DNA of 64,000 nucleotides, taken from NCBI GenBank assembly GCA_016707785.1, contig JADJGZ010000060.1, positions 89,992-153,991 of the forward strand, given 5' to 3'. How positions within the stretch are numbered: the stretch's first letter is position 1; each line of letters opens with the position of its first letter. This DNA is from Bacteroidales bacterium. Lineage in GTDB: Bacteria > Bacteroidota > Bacteroidia > Bacteroidales > UBA4417. A model generated the notes under the pieces. It ran no database searches. It was not told the origin of the DNA and worked only from the letters and a program-made list of their open reading frames with translations. Below, one piece after another: positions 28,458 to 36,471 of the stretch. The translations under genes were made by a program, and so were the position numbers.

Positions 28458-30697
28458 GATTCGGTCTCCTTTCCGGGATCATTAGTTAAAAACGTCACAA
28501 AATTTCCTCTCATTCCGGTTCCACCCATAATGGGATCTGTCATCACCCGCGTAATGAGTTCAGTATCATTCACTCCACGACCATAAGCATTCTTCAGAGG
28601 CGCATGATGGTGTCCAAATCCATGGACGATATAGACTGAATCCCAGCGAATTCTTTCTGTTACCCTGACCTTGACCGGGAAAGTGGAAATAACACCATCC
28701 TGGTTTTTAAGCCAAACATACTGGTCCTTTTTTAACCCCCACAATTCAGCCACCTGCGGATTTACCCAAACAGCATTTTCCGGCATTAAAGCTACCAGGT
28801 TGGGATTGTTGGCAGTCCTGCTGAAAGTATGCATGGGGGCCCTTCCATAAATCAGACGGTAGAAGCCTTCCTGAGGTTCAGGGTGGGCAGTATATTCTGG
28901 CATAGGACTGAATCCTGCAGCCTCCAGTGAATGAGAATACAATTGAATTTTCCCGGTAGGTGTTTTAAAGGCAATGGGTTCACCCTTTTTCGCATAGACA
29001 GGCTTGGTCCTGGGCATCTTTTTAACCCCTATTTTTTCCAATTCAGTTAAAGAAAGGCCAACCTGTTTTAATTGCCAGTCCAATACCTCTTTATAATCTT
29101 TATAATTGAAATACTCATCCAGACCAAGCCTGATACCAATTTCCCTTGCCATCCACCATGCAGGTTTGGTCTCATAAAGCGGTTCAACAGCAGGCATCCT
29201 GAGAGCGAGGGTTGGTTCCCTGTGTGCCGTATCCCTGATGTCATCATAACGTTCAAGATAGGTACATTCAGGAAGTACAACATCAGCATAACCGGTTATT
29301 TCCATGGGCATGGTATCGATCACCACCATCAGGTCCAGATTCTGAACCGCTTTGGCAAATAAATCCTTGTCGGGAATGGCAATAGGCAGGTTTGTTCCCG
29401 ACACGAACCAACCCTTGATGTTTTTTTCCCTTCCCGGTTTAGGAACCGAAGCTTCCATAATGGTTGTAGTTACAGCCATATTTGCAAGAGGGTAACGACC
29501 TTCAAGTGTATCTTTCCAGCTCCAGCGGGGAGCAGGATACTCAGGATGAGGGAATTCGGGCAATTTGAATCCTTCCTTGAAGAAGAACCCGCCCCTGTTA
29601 CCCCAGGTACCCAGTAAAGCATTCAGAATACCAATTGCTCGTGTGCGTTGAACATCATCACCATACCATGTAGCATGACGGCCCGGATGAACAACAACAG
29701 AGGGAGCGGCTGCAGCCATTTCCCTGGCTGTTTGCCTGATGATTTCCGGCTTAATAGTTGTAATCCCATAAGCCCATTCGGGTGTAAATGTGCTCACGTG
29801 CTGCCTTAATTCATCCAGCCCTTCAGTATTCATTTTCACATACTCCTCATTGTATATTTCTTCATTGATAAGTACGTGTATCCATGACAAAAGCAGGGCA
29901 ATATCTGTAGCCGGTTTGATAGGCAACCAGTATTTTGATTTTGATGCAGCAGTGGAAAGCCTTGGGTCAACAGTAATAATAACTGCTCCCTTATCAATAG
30001 CTTCACTCATCTCCTGCACCTGTCCGTTATGCATGTTTTCTCCAATATGAGCGCCAATAAGTACAAGACAGCGGGTATCCCTGATATCGGTGACTTCAGG
30101 ACTAGAGACTGATTCTCCAAAAGTAGCTTCCAGGCCGATGTCGCGTGGACCCCTGCATTGAGCGAAAGAAGGAGCGGCAGTATTCGTTGATCCATAAGCA
30201 TTTAGAAGATGAGTAAAATAATGCCCTGAAGACCCATGATAGAACAGTGCCATACTTTCTGGTCCATGCTCTGATGCAATAGACTTCATTTTCGAGGCAA
30301 TGAAATCCAGTGCTTCTTCCCAGCCAACTTCTTTATAGGTTTGTTTACCATCCTTTATAACGCGCATCAATGGTTTCTTAAGGCGATCAGGGTCAGAAAA
30401 CATCCCCACTCCACCGGTTCCCCTTGGACAAAGTCTGCCATTACACTGGGGATCATCATCGTTTCCAATGATCTTTTTAATTGTACCATCGTCGGCCACA
30501 TAAGCCCAACCGGCACATTTCCAGAAACACACCTCACAATAGGTGGGAAAACGTTTCAGCACCGGGGATTCATCCTCAGTACCACCAAACAGGCTTTCGA
30601 GCGGGGTACCCAGGACATACTTGGCAGCTCCGCCAATGGCTGCAGTAGCCCCCAGTCCCAAGGCACTGATTTTGATAAAATCTCTTCTTGTTTTCAT
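28454..30697 (-). CDS. Molybdopterin oxidoreductase, Psr/Phs-type catalytic subunit
   Basis: 747 residues. A twin-arginine leader (MKTRRDFIKISALGLGATAA) sends the folded enzyme to the periplasm. Cys at 54, 57, 61 and 90 form the 4Fe-4S site; Cys181 in SFAQCRG is the likely molybdenum ligand, as in the PsrA/PhsA/TtrA group. Later blocks include HPGRHATWYGDD, GIPN-like GILNALLGTWGNRGG and the C-terminal molydopterin-binding domain (YGRAPMHTFSRTANNPNL). It would reduce polysulfide, thiosulfate or tetrathionate with menaquinol electrons. First gene of a seven-gene operon including sulfur transporters and rhodaneses, which favours a sulfur compound. The exact substrate is open; related arsenate or other reductases are less likely from context. 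Confidence 0.9.
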   Translation of the reverse strand: MKTRRDFIKISALGLGATAAIGGAAKYVLGTPLESLFGGTEDESPVLKRFPTYCEVCFWKCAGWAYVADDGTIKKIIGNDDDPQCNGRLCPRGTGGVGMFSDPDRLKKPLMRVIKDGKQTYKEVGWEEALDFIASKMKSIASEHGPESMALFYHGSSGHYFTHLLNAYGSTNTAAPSFAQCRGPRDIGLEATFGESVSSPEVTDIRDTRCLVLIGAHIGENMHNGQVQEMSEAIDKGAVIITVDPRLSTAASKSKYWLPIKPATDIALLLSWIHVLINEEIYNEEYVKMNTEGLDELRQHVSTFTPEWAYGITTIKPEIIRQTAREMAAAAPSVVVHPGRHATWYGDDVQRTRAIGILNALLGTWGNRGGFFFKEGFKLPEFPHPEYPAPRWSWKDTLEGRYPLANMAVTTTIMEASVPKPGREKNIKGWFVSGTNLPIAIPDKDLFAKAVQNLDLMVVIDTMPMEITGYADVVLPECTYLERYDDIRDTAHREPTLALRMPAVEPLYETKPAWWMAREIGIRLGLDEYFNYKDYKEVLDWQLKQVGLSLTELEKIGVKKMPRTKPVYAKKGEPIAFKTPTGKIQLYSHSLEAAGFSPMPEYTAHPEPQEGFYRLIYGRAPMHTFSRTANNPNLVALMPENAVWVNPQVAELWGLKKDQYVWLKNQDGVISTFPVKVRVTERIRWDSVYIVHGFGHHHAPLKNAYGRGVNDTELITRVMTDPIMGGTGMRGNFVTFLTNDPGKETES

Positions 30698-31113
30698 GCA
30701 ATCATTGTTTGAGATTTTCAGAAAAAACTCCCATCAATTCTTCTCTTGTTATTCGAGTAACAAAACAAAAGTAGCGTAAACATTATGATATGCAAAAAAT
30801 CACATTACTTACATACGATATCCAACTGCCTGATTATAAATACATTAAAAAATATTAAATTTATCATAATCATATCTATATATATAACACACTGTTTATA
30901 TGACACTTACACAGATTCTAAGAACAATTCTAAATAGAGCAAAAATTATTTATATACTTGATTTTGAAGCACTTAATTTATCCTTAAGATACTCAGGATA
31001 ATTTATGCTTTCCGACATAAAAATTGTTGACATATATCAATCAATGTACCGGAGAATAAACAGTTGCGGTCAATTTGAAAACTATTAGTTTTGATGCCCG
31101 GATTCAGAAGCAG
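30698..31113. other. AT-rich divergent intergenic region between the reductase operon and the Rieske gene
   Basis: About 415 bases with no credible gene. It is strongly AT-rich in the centre (a run of TATATATATA near 30890) and separates the leftward reductase operon from the rightward Rieske gene, so it should carry both promoters. The only motif worth noting is an FNR-like palindrome at 31027-31040. Confidence 0.6.
31027..31040. promoter_or_regulatory. Candidate FNR/CRP-type operator
   Basis: TTGAC-ATAT-ATCAA differs from the FNR consensus TTGAT-N4-ATCAA at one base. It lies 74 nt before the Rieske ATG and about 330 nt from the reductase start. An oxygen- or redox-responsive regulator would fit both neighbours. 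No regulator gene is nearby. Confidence 0.35.
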
Positions 31114-31524
31114 ATGAATAATACGAAAATCAGCCGAAAAGCTTTTCTTTCTTCAGCCAGCCTAATATTAATGGCTGTTATGGTATATTTATGGGAACGA
31201 ATGATTCGGAGAATGGAGGCAAGCCGGGTAAGCCGAAAAGAAATAAGGGGAATCAACAATTTAAAAGAGGGGGTAACTTTTTTTGAAGGCTTTTATCTTT
31301 ATTCGGATAATAAAATCACAAGAGCGTTTTCTTCCACCTGCACTCATGCCGGTTGTTTGTTAACTAAGGAGGAAAATGGCCTTATACTTTGCCCTTGCCA
31401 TGGATCTGGTTTTGAGGCTTCAACAGGCAGAGTCCTCAAAGGTCCGGCACTAAAACCTCTGAAACCTTTAATCTGCAAGATTGATAAGCAGTCGAATGAA
31501 TGGATTGTTTTACTGTCAGAGTAA
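31114..31524 (+). CDS. Rieske 2Fe-2S protein, membrane-anchored
   Basis: 136 residues from the ATG at 31114; the TTG 39 nt upstream is less likely. A single N-terminal helix (FLSSASLILMAVMVYLW) precedes the Rieske domain. The cluster ligands are in CTHAGC and CPCHGSGF (C-T-H and C-P-C-H boxes), with GRVLKGPALKPL after them. This is the quinol-oxidising iron-sulfur subunit type of bc1/b6f complexes. No cytochrome b is adjacent; the nearest is the cytochrome b/multiheme fusion at 37042, a likely partner (inference). Converges with DUF302. Confidence 0.87.
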   Translation: MNNTKISRKAFLSSASLILMAVMVYLWERMIRRMEASRVSRKEIRGINNLKEGVTFFEGFYLYSDNKITRAFSSTCTHAGCLLTKEENGLILCPCHGSGFEASTGRVLKGPALKPLKPLICKIDKQSNEWIVLLSE

Positions 31525-31596
31525 TTGGTTCCTTTTGCAAGGTAAATTGGACAAACGAGCCGCAATAAATAGAATTTTACTTAATTGGGTAAAATT

Positions 31597-31634
31597 AAAA
31601 ATCCACAACACAGATTAATCTGAATGTGGATTTT
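31597..31634. terminator. Bidirectional hairpin terminator
   Basis: AAAATCCACA and TGTGGATTTT form a perfect 10-bp outer stem, and CAGATTAATCTG inside can fold too. A/T runs on both sides let it serve the rightward Rieske gene and the leftward redox cluster, whose last gene ends at 31659. Confidence 0.75.
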
Positions 31635-31658
31635 CATCACCTCTAAAAACAAGAATTT

Positions 31659-32087
31659 TCAGGATCCAAGTGCCGCATCAATAATTGATAATGATCCTGT
31701 TGCGGCCTCCACCATGATACCTGCTACAGATTCAGGAAGGAAACCTGCCATTGCTTCTGCATTCATTACTGACAGGTAAGTTATACCATCTTCCTTTTCA
31801 TAAACAGAAATCCTGCAGGGCATAAATACTGAAATTGACCTTTCATGGTTAAGCTCCAGTATTTTACCAGCCAGTTCAGGTTTACACAGTTCAATTACTT
31901 TAACAGGCATTACAACTTTACCTGACTTTGCTAATGTTTGCTGCAGATCATGTACAGCCGGAACCTTCCAATTCTGCCTTTCTGATTCAGCAACTATCAA
32001 TTCAGCCGTCTTTTCCACACTATATGGACTTGCTTTTTCAATCAATATTCCACTCATAATTACCTGTTTGAACATATTTATTAACAC
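31659..32087 (-). CDS. DUF302 family protein
   Basis: 142 residues as the longest frame; the ATG at 32057 (MSGILIEKASPY) is a likely alternative that avoids overlap with the previous gene. DUF302 features are YSVEKTAELIVAESERQNW, the repeated hydrophobic strands around VIELCKPELAGKILE and the block RISVFMPCRISVYEKEDGIT, which carries the usual MPCRIAVY-like motif. Small cytoplasmic protein of unknown role, often encoded with sulfur and redox genes. Last gene of the minus-strand redox cluster, just before the terminator. Confidence 0.83.
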   Translation of the reverse strand: MLINMFKQVIMSGILIEKASPYSVEKTAELIVAESERQNWKVPAVHDLQQTLAKSGKVVMPVKVIELCKPELAGKILELNHERSISVFMPCRISVYEKEDGITYLSVMNAEAMAGFLPESVAGIMVEAATGSLSIIDAALGS

Positions 32088-32320
32088 TTACTTCCACATG
32101 AACTGTTCAACGCATAGTATCCCAAAGCAGCACCAAACAGCATACTCATATAAGGATTACTGGTTATTGCACAGGTTCCTGAACTGCAACCAATGTAATA
32201 ATAATAGAGAAAGCCCAATACTCCCCCTGCTATAGCTCCACCAACCGGTTTCCAGAACCAGGAAGAACGCAGGGCAATCCTGATTGAGTTTATTTTTCCG
32301 TTTTTTTCTTCAGTTTCCAT
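32081..32320 (-). CDS. DUF6132 family small membrane protein
   Basis: 79 residues. One or two hydrophobic segments (VGGAIAGGVLGFLYYYYIGC and YMSMLFGAALGYYALNS) flank the conserved CSSGTCAITSNPY motif, with two more cysteines in CGSKC at the very end. I recognise this as the DUF6132 pattern of Bacteroidetes. The CxxxxC cysteine pair in a tiny membrane protein within a thioredoxin/sulfur cluster suggests thiol or metal handling, but no function is established. It sits three bases after the GroES-like gene. Confidence 0.75.
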   Translation of the reverse strand: METEEKNGKINSIRIALRSSWFWKPVGGAIAGGVLGFLYYYYIGCSSGTCAITSNPYMSMLFGAALGYYALNSSCGSKC

Positions 32321-32322
32321 TT

Positions 32323-32605
32323 CTAAATCTCTTCAGTTTCAACCACTTTCGCAAGGATATCAGCATAAGGCAAAATCAGTAAAGTTTTACCTTCAAATTC
32401 AATTTCAGTCCCGCCATATTGTTTGAAAATCACCAGGTCACCGGGCCTGGTTTCAGCATTTTCAATGGCGCTCATTGCGACAATACGGGCAAACTTTGGT
32501 TTTTCCAGCAGTATCAGGAATAATAATACCTGAAGCTGTTTTTTGCGTACCGGAATTTGTGATATCCAGCACAACATTCTGATTTACCGGGGCTAATTCT
32601 TTCAT
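32323..32605 (-). pseudogene. Extra GroES-like co-chaperone, frameshifted
   Basis: From the ATG at 32605 the protein reads MKELAPVNQNVVLDITN...GIIIPDTA and then loses the frame; the next frame continues EKPKFARIVAMSAIENAETR...ILPYADILAKVVETEEI. One extra G at about 32507 explains the break (GCTGGAAAAACC instead of GCTGAAAAACC). Restored length is about 93 residues, typical of GroES. There is no groEL here, so this would be a second, solitary copy inside a redox cluster. The break may be a sequencing error. Confidence 0.75.
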
Positions 32606-32613
32606 TTGTTTTG

Positions 32614-33147
32614 TTATTTAATATTTTGACCTATGTTAAATTGAAGGCTCCCATTAGGGCATGCCTCCACACATTTTAAACATTTTGAACAGGTAAAACT
32701 CTCTGCAGGATTGTCCTTACCTTTCTTATAAAGACTGTATGTTGCCGGCTCCAGTGCTGTGATGTAACATTCCTTATCACAGATACCACAGTTTTTACAA
32801 GTGCTGTAATTGACCTTTATACCAAGAAGCGAAAACCGGTTTAAAGCACCCTGAATCCAGGCAATCGGACATCCTAACTTATGATATTGGTACATCTGTC
32901 GAAATTTCTGGTCGGGATTCAGGCCCATCATGAACTCCATAACTACACCCATTGGACACATCCAGCGACAGAAAACTTTTCCGAAAACTACTCCTGTTAC
33001 TGCACCTGCCAAAACCAGGTACCAAAGTGAAAGCTTGTACTGGTATACAAGTATGAAGATCACAAGTCCTATCGCAATTTGGATTAAGGTTCGTTTTCCA
33101 ATCAGTAATTTCAGCATTTTCCGTTGCTTATAAGTATGAAAAAGCAC
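32614..33147 (-). CDS. 4Fe-4S membrane ferredoxin of the NapH/CcoG type
   Basis: 177 residues. Two hydrophobic helices at about residues 17-60 are followed by FCRWMCPMGVVMEF, the Cys-x3-Cys-P motif of NapH/NosR/CcoG proteins. In the C-terminal half two 4Fe-4S motifs occur (CKNCGICDKECY and CSKCLKCVEACP). Probably carries electrons at the inner membrane, perhaps from ferredoxin or quinol to a periplasmic partner. An alternative start lies at 33117 (MLKLLIGKR). It is 4 nt after the Grx gene. Confidence 0.85.
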   Translation of the reverse strand: MLFHTYKQRKMLKLLIGKRTLIQIAIGLVIFILVYQYKLSLWYLVLAGAVTGVVFGKVFCRWMCPMGVVMEFMMGLNPDQKFRQMYQYHKLGCPIAWIQGALNRFSLLGIKVNYSTCKNCGICDKECYITALEPATYSLYKKGKDNPAESFTCSKCLKCVEACPNGSLQFNIGQNIK

Positions 33148-33151
33148 TAAG

Positions 33152-33735
33152 CTATCCCTGTATTTCCAGTAATTCCTTTAGGCGAGCCTGATTGAATCCA
33201 ACAATCATTTGCCCGTTAATCTCTGTCTGGGGCACTCCCTGTTGCCCGCTCATCCTTACCATCTCTTTAGCAGCTGCATCATCCTGTGAAACATCTATTT
33301 CGGTATAATTGATCCCGTTCTTTCGAAGAAAAGCTTTTAATGTATTACACCAGGAACAGGTGGGAGTTGTATACACTCTGACCGATTTTGATGGTTTGTC
33401 GTCAACATTTGCCTGTGCTGAGAATACTGCATTTTCAGCTATTGCTTTATAATAATCTTCACCCTGGCAACCCTTAATCACATTGGCAAATTCACCATTC
33501 TGAAAAAGGAGAAGTGCCGGGACTGAAGTAATACCATAACGTTCATGTATATCCCTCACTGTATTTACATCAGCATACATTACCCTGAAATCAGTATTTT
33601 CAATTTCCTCAACTCCTGTCAGGCTTTTTAATGCACATTCACTCACCTCACTTCCTGCCTTGTACAGTAATAAAAAGTCCGGGCAACTCCTTCTTTTTTA
33701 TCCTGGAAATCATTTAATGAAACGATGGCTTCCAT
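33152..33735 (-). pseudogene. Thioredoxin-fold/glutaredoxin fusion, frameshifted
   Basis: From ATG 33735 the text starts MEAIVSLNDFQDKKEGVAR, then shifts to DFLLLYKAGSEVSECALKSL; one missing G in CCCGG/CCCGGG at about 33680 restores a single frame of 194 residues. The first half is a thioredoxin fold (YGITSVPALLLFQNGEF) whose usual CxxC position is SEVSEC, so it lacks a dithiol. The second half is a glutaredoxin (TTPTCSWCNTLKAFL, GVPQTEINGQMIVGFN). Likely cytoplasmic disulfide reductant. Spacing is 5 nt to the upstream trxA. Confidence 0.78.
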
Positions 33736-33740
33736 AATTC

Positions 33741-34163
33741 TTACAATGCTTTTTTAATTTGTTTGATCAGGAAATCTTTAGGCTTTACACCCACAAAACG
33801 GTCAATCTCTTTTCCATTTTTAAGGAGAAGAAGGGTAGGGATATTCCTGACCGAGAATTTTGCTGAAAGTTGCTGATGCTCTTCAACATTCACCTTACAA
33901 ATCCTGGCATCATCTCCGATTTCTTCAGCCACTTCATTCAGAATAGGTGCCATCATTTTACAAGGCATACACCAGGATGCCCAGAAATCGATCAGTACCA
34001 CTCCAGAACGGGTATGTTGCTGAAAATTCCCAGGGTTCAAAGTAATTAACCTGGAACTATCCGGAACCTGGGGCATGTTTTTGAGTTTTCGGGCAGCAAA
34101 ATATAGATAGGCTATAGCACCCACTATAATTGCCAGAACCAGCAAGATGATTGAAGTTGACAT
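33741..34163 (-). CDS. Membrane-anchored thioredoxin
   Basis: 140 residues. An N-terminal helix (ILLVLAIIVGAIAYLYFAA) is followed by a thioredoxin domain with the active site WASWCMPCK (Cys65, Cys68) and the cis-Pro motif RNIPTLLLLKNG. The classic site is WCGPC; here Gly is Met. The helix suggests it works at the cytoplasmic membrane, perhaps passing electrons to periplasmic partners, or is simply anchored. It is followed by trxB upstream in the same transcript (4 nt gap). Confidence 0.9.
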   Translation of the reverse strand: MSTSIILLVLAIIVGAIAYLYFAARKLKNMPQVPDSSRLITLNPGNFQQHTRSGVVLIDFWASWCMPCKMMAPILNEVAEEIGDDARICKVNVEEHQQLSAKFSVRNIPTLLLLKNGKEIDRFVGVKPKDFLIKQIKKAL

Positions 34164-34166
34164 AAG

Positions 34167-35126
34167 TTAAACCGTTAAATTCATTTTTAAGTTTTGTTTC
34201 TTTTGATGAAGATAGTCAGCAGCAGCTAATGCAGCAATTGTAGCTTCTCCGACAGCAGTAGTCACTTGTCTGTATTTCTTGGCAATAGAATCCCCTGCGG
34301 CAAAAACACCTTTAACATCTGTAGCCATATCTTTATCAACTATGATCTCCTTCCACTTATTCAAGCCCACTTTTCCTTCCAGCATTTCAGTATTTGGTAC
34401 ATAGCCAATAAAAATGAACACACCATCAGTATCGAATTCTTCGGAGACTCCTGTTTTCAAATCTTTGATTACAGCACCTTTCAGACGATCATCACCATAG
34501 AACCGGGTGATGATTGATTCAAGCCGGATATTAATTTTCGGATGACTTATTGCTTCCTCAATTGCATATTCAAAAGCCTGGAAATGGTCAAACTGGTGGA
34601 CCAGCGTAACTTTTGAGGCATATTTGGTAAGTGAAACAGCTTCTTCCAGTGCTGAATTTCCTCCTCCAACAACTACTATTTCCTTATCGGTAAAAAAGTC
34701 CCCATCACAAGTTGCACAATAAGAGATTCCCTGTCCTTTAAAGGTATCTTCACCGGGCACGTTCAGACTTCTCGAACGACCACCGGGCGTGAGGATTACT
34801 GCATCGGCAGTATAAGTGACTCCATTCTGTGTAACTACCTTTTTTTCATCTTCATTGAGAAACAAATCAAGTATAGGTGTATTACCAATGATCTTACAAC
34901 CAAAAGCCCTGGCCTGGTTACGCATAACACCTGCAAGCTGATAGCCACTCATACTTTCTACACCTGGATAATTTGCAATTTCATGGGTGAGCACCATCTG
35001 TCCGCCAATGGTTCCTGCATCGATAATCAGGGTTTTCATCCTTGCACGCGACAGGTAAATCCCTGCAGTTAGACCTGCAGGGCCTGCACCAACAATGATT
35101 ACATCGAAATGAGTATCAGGATTCAT
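34167..35126 (-). CDS. trxB: Thioredoxin reductase
   Basis: 319 residues from the ATG at 35126 (MNPDTHFDVIIVGAGPAG); the longer frame from 35150 would overlap the preceding gene. FAD-binding GAGPAGLTAGIYL and TIGGQMVLTHEIANYPG, the redox-active CATCDGDFF (CxxC), the NADPH site VVVGGGNSALEEA and the FAD C-terminal GVFAAGDS are all present. It reduces thioredoxins with NADPH in the cytoplasm. Position next to three thioredoxin-like genes makes a thiol-reduction operon. Confidence 0.92.
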   Translation of the reverse strand: MNPDTHFDVIIVGAGPAGLTAGIYLSRARMKTLIIDAGTIGGQMVLTHEIANYPGVESMSGYQLAGVMRNQARAFGCKIIGNTPILDLFLNEDEKKVVTQNGVTYTADAVILTPGGRSRSLNVPGEDTFKGQGISYCATCDGDFFTDKEIVVVGGGNSALEEAVSLTKYASKVTLVHQFDHFQAFEYAIEEAISHPKINIRLESIITRFYGDDRLKGAVIKDLKTGVSEEFDTDGVFIFIGYVPNTEMLEGKVGLNKWKEIIVDKDMATDVKGVFAAGDSIAKKYRQVTTAVGEATIAALAAADYLHQKKQNLKMNLTV

Positions 35127-35130
35127 CGAA

Positions 35131-35484
35131 TTACTTTTGAGGAGCACCAAACTGTTCGTTAAGGATAGAGGTAACCTGGCTCATCGACTGAATGCTGGAG
35201 GTTGCTTTTACTACCACACCTTTTTTATAGTACATAGTGAAAGGAATTCCCATAAAACTGCGGCATTCCGGAGCATTACGAATTACATGAGATTCAGGAT
35301 TATCAAATTCCATATCATAGAACTTAACATGAGGATAATCGCCTTCTATCTGTTCCATGATTCCATATACAGGAATACACATCGGACCCATTCGTCCGCA
35401 ACAGATCATTACATTTTCATTTTCGCTGATGGCTTTCTGATGCTGTTCAGCTGTAAGCAGATGATTTAAATTTGTGTAAAGCAT
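35131..35484 (-). CDS. Thioredoxin-fold protein with CGRMGPMC motif
   Basis: 117 residues. The fold follows thioredoxin (HVKFYDMEFDNPESHVIRNA, then GIPFTMYYKKGVVVKATSS with the cis-Pro), but the redox site is NVMICCGRMGPMCIPVYG, where Cys residues are separated by six residues instead of two, plus an adjacent Cys. First gene of the trxB cluster. A second Cys lies in NAPECRSFMG. Whether CGRMGPMC is a dithiol, metal or persulfide site cannot be told; the family appears in anaerobic Bacteroidetes to my knowledge. Confidence 0.72.
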   Translation of the reverse strand: MLYTNLNHLLTAEQHQKAISENENVMICCGRMGPMCIPVYGIMEQIEGDYPHVKFYDMEFDNPESHVIRNAPECRSFMGIPFTMYYKKGVVVKATSSIQSMSQVTSILNEQFGAPQK

Positions 35485-35522
35485 GATTGTATTTATTTAT
35501 GTAGATTATTGTATTTATAGTA

Positions 35523-35685
35523 CCGTGTGCTGAGTGCCGTGTGCTGAGTGCCGTGTGCTGAGTGCCGTGTGCTGAGTGCCGTGTGCTGAGTGCCGTGTGC
35601 TGAGTGCTGAGTGCTGAGTGCTGAGTGCCGTGTGCCGAGGTGCCGTGTGCCGTGTGCCGTGTGCCGTGTGCTGAGTGCTGAGTGA
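35523..35685. repeat. Heptamer simple-repeat array (GTGCTGA/GTGCCGT)
   Basis: About 160 bp built from two related 7-bp words, GTGCTGA and GTGCCGT, mostly alternating at the left and clustering at the right. Any open frame through it is an artefact of the repeat. It occupies the promoter-side space ahead of the minus-strand trxB cluster. Confidence 0.9.
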
Positions 35686-35762
35686 CCCGAGATGGGGCCA
35701 TTGGCTTCGGGCTTCAGGATATAAATTCCAGATCCCTGGTATTAGCAAATTTCTTCATCTGC

Positions 35763-35941
35763 TCATCTCCTCATCTCCTAATCTCCTAATCTCCTAATCT
35801 CCTAATCTCCTAATCTCCTAATCTCCTCATTTTCAAATTTTCAAATTTTCAAATTGACTAATTCCCTCATCTCCAAGCCAAAGGCTTCTTTTCGGGAAAT
35901 TGTCGAATTGTCGAATTGTCAAATTGTCGAATTGTCGAATT
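35763..35941. repeat. Chain of further octamer-type simple repeats
   Basis: Three different short-unit arrays in succession: ATCTCCTA (35763-35830, about eight units), TTTTCAAA (35830-35855, three units) and GTCGAATT (35898-35941, five units). The last array overlaps the OsmC stop codon. With the heptamer array they fill the 455-base gap 35485-35939, in which no gene was seen. Confidence 0.88.
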
Positions 35942-36353
35942 AATCAATCACAATTTCATGAGTAACTTCCATAGCCTTACGGTACATGAAGGAAACTCCG
36001 CAATATCGGTCTTGGGATAATTCAACAGCTTTTTCCAGCTTATCAAGGGGCAAATCCTTCCCGCCGAAACGGTACACGATATGCATGGAAGTGAAATGCT
36101 TTGGATGTTCTTCAGTTTCCTCAGCTGACACTTCAATATTGAAGCTTTCTACCTCAACGCGCATTTTCTTAAGAATAGAAACCACATCCATACCAGTGCA
36201 TCCAGCCAAAGCTGTGAGCATAAGACTTTTAGGCCTGGGGCCTGCATCAGAACCTCCTACCTCAGGAAGTGCATCTATGATAATATGATGTCCATTCACT
36301 TCTGAATCGAATTTCATATCACCTTTCCATTGTGTATTGACAGATTTTTTCAT
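35940..36353 (-). CDS. OsmC-family protein
   Basis: 137 residues from the ATG at 36353 (MKKSVNTQWKGDMKF); the frame extends 63 nt upstream through an AT-rich leader but OsmC proteins begin here. Key family residues are in MLTALAGCTGMDVVSILKK (first reactive Cys) and SQDRYCGVSFMY (second Cys). OsmC/Ohr proteins reduce organic peroxides or related thiol substrates. Fits the thiol-redox neighbourhood. Its promoter region faces the zinc-ribbon gene. Confidence 0.88.
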   Translation of the reverse strand: MKKSVNTQWKGDMKFDSEVNGHHIIIDALPEVGGSDAGPRPKSLMLTALAGCTGMDVVSILKKMRVEVESFNIEVSAEETEEHPKHFTSMHIVYRFGGKDLPLDKLEKAVELSQDRYCGVSFMYRKAMEVTHEIVID

Positions 36354-36445
36354 GGGTATCATTTTTTGATGCTGCAAAATTAATACAAATTTTATTATAA
36401 ATCGCATTAGTATCACTTAAATCTTTTTAATATCACTATTTTTTT

Positions 36446-36453
36446 TAATTTTG
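36446..36453 (+). promoter_or_regulatory. Candidate -7 promoter element (TAnnTTTG) for the zinc-ribbon gene
   Basis: TAATTTTG lies 18 nt before the ATG at 36472. Just upstream, TATCACT occurs twice about 21 nt apart (36411 and 36431), which could be an operator pair. Confidence 0.4.
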
Positions 36454-36471
36454 CGCTCGAAACAACTGAAT

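Noticed and set aside
35447..35748. Open frames across the GTGCYGW repeat array encoding His/Ser/Thr-rich repeats
   Set aside because: They exist only because a 7-bp unit without stops is repeated in several frames; composition is unlike any real protein here and they cover the promoter side of the trxB cluster.
35523..35941. CRISPR array
   Set aside because: Units are 7-8 bp with no unique spacers, no 25-35 bp direct repeats and no cas genes nearby.
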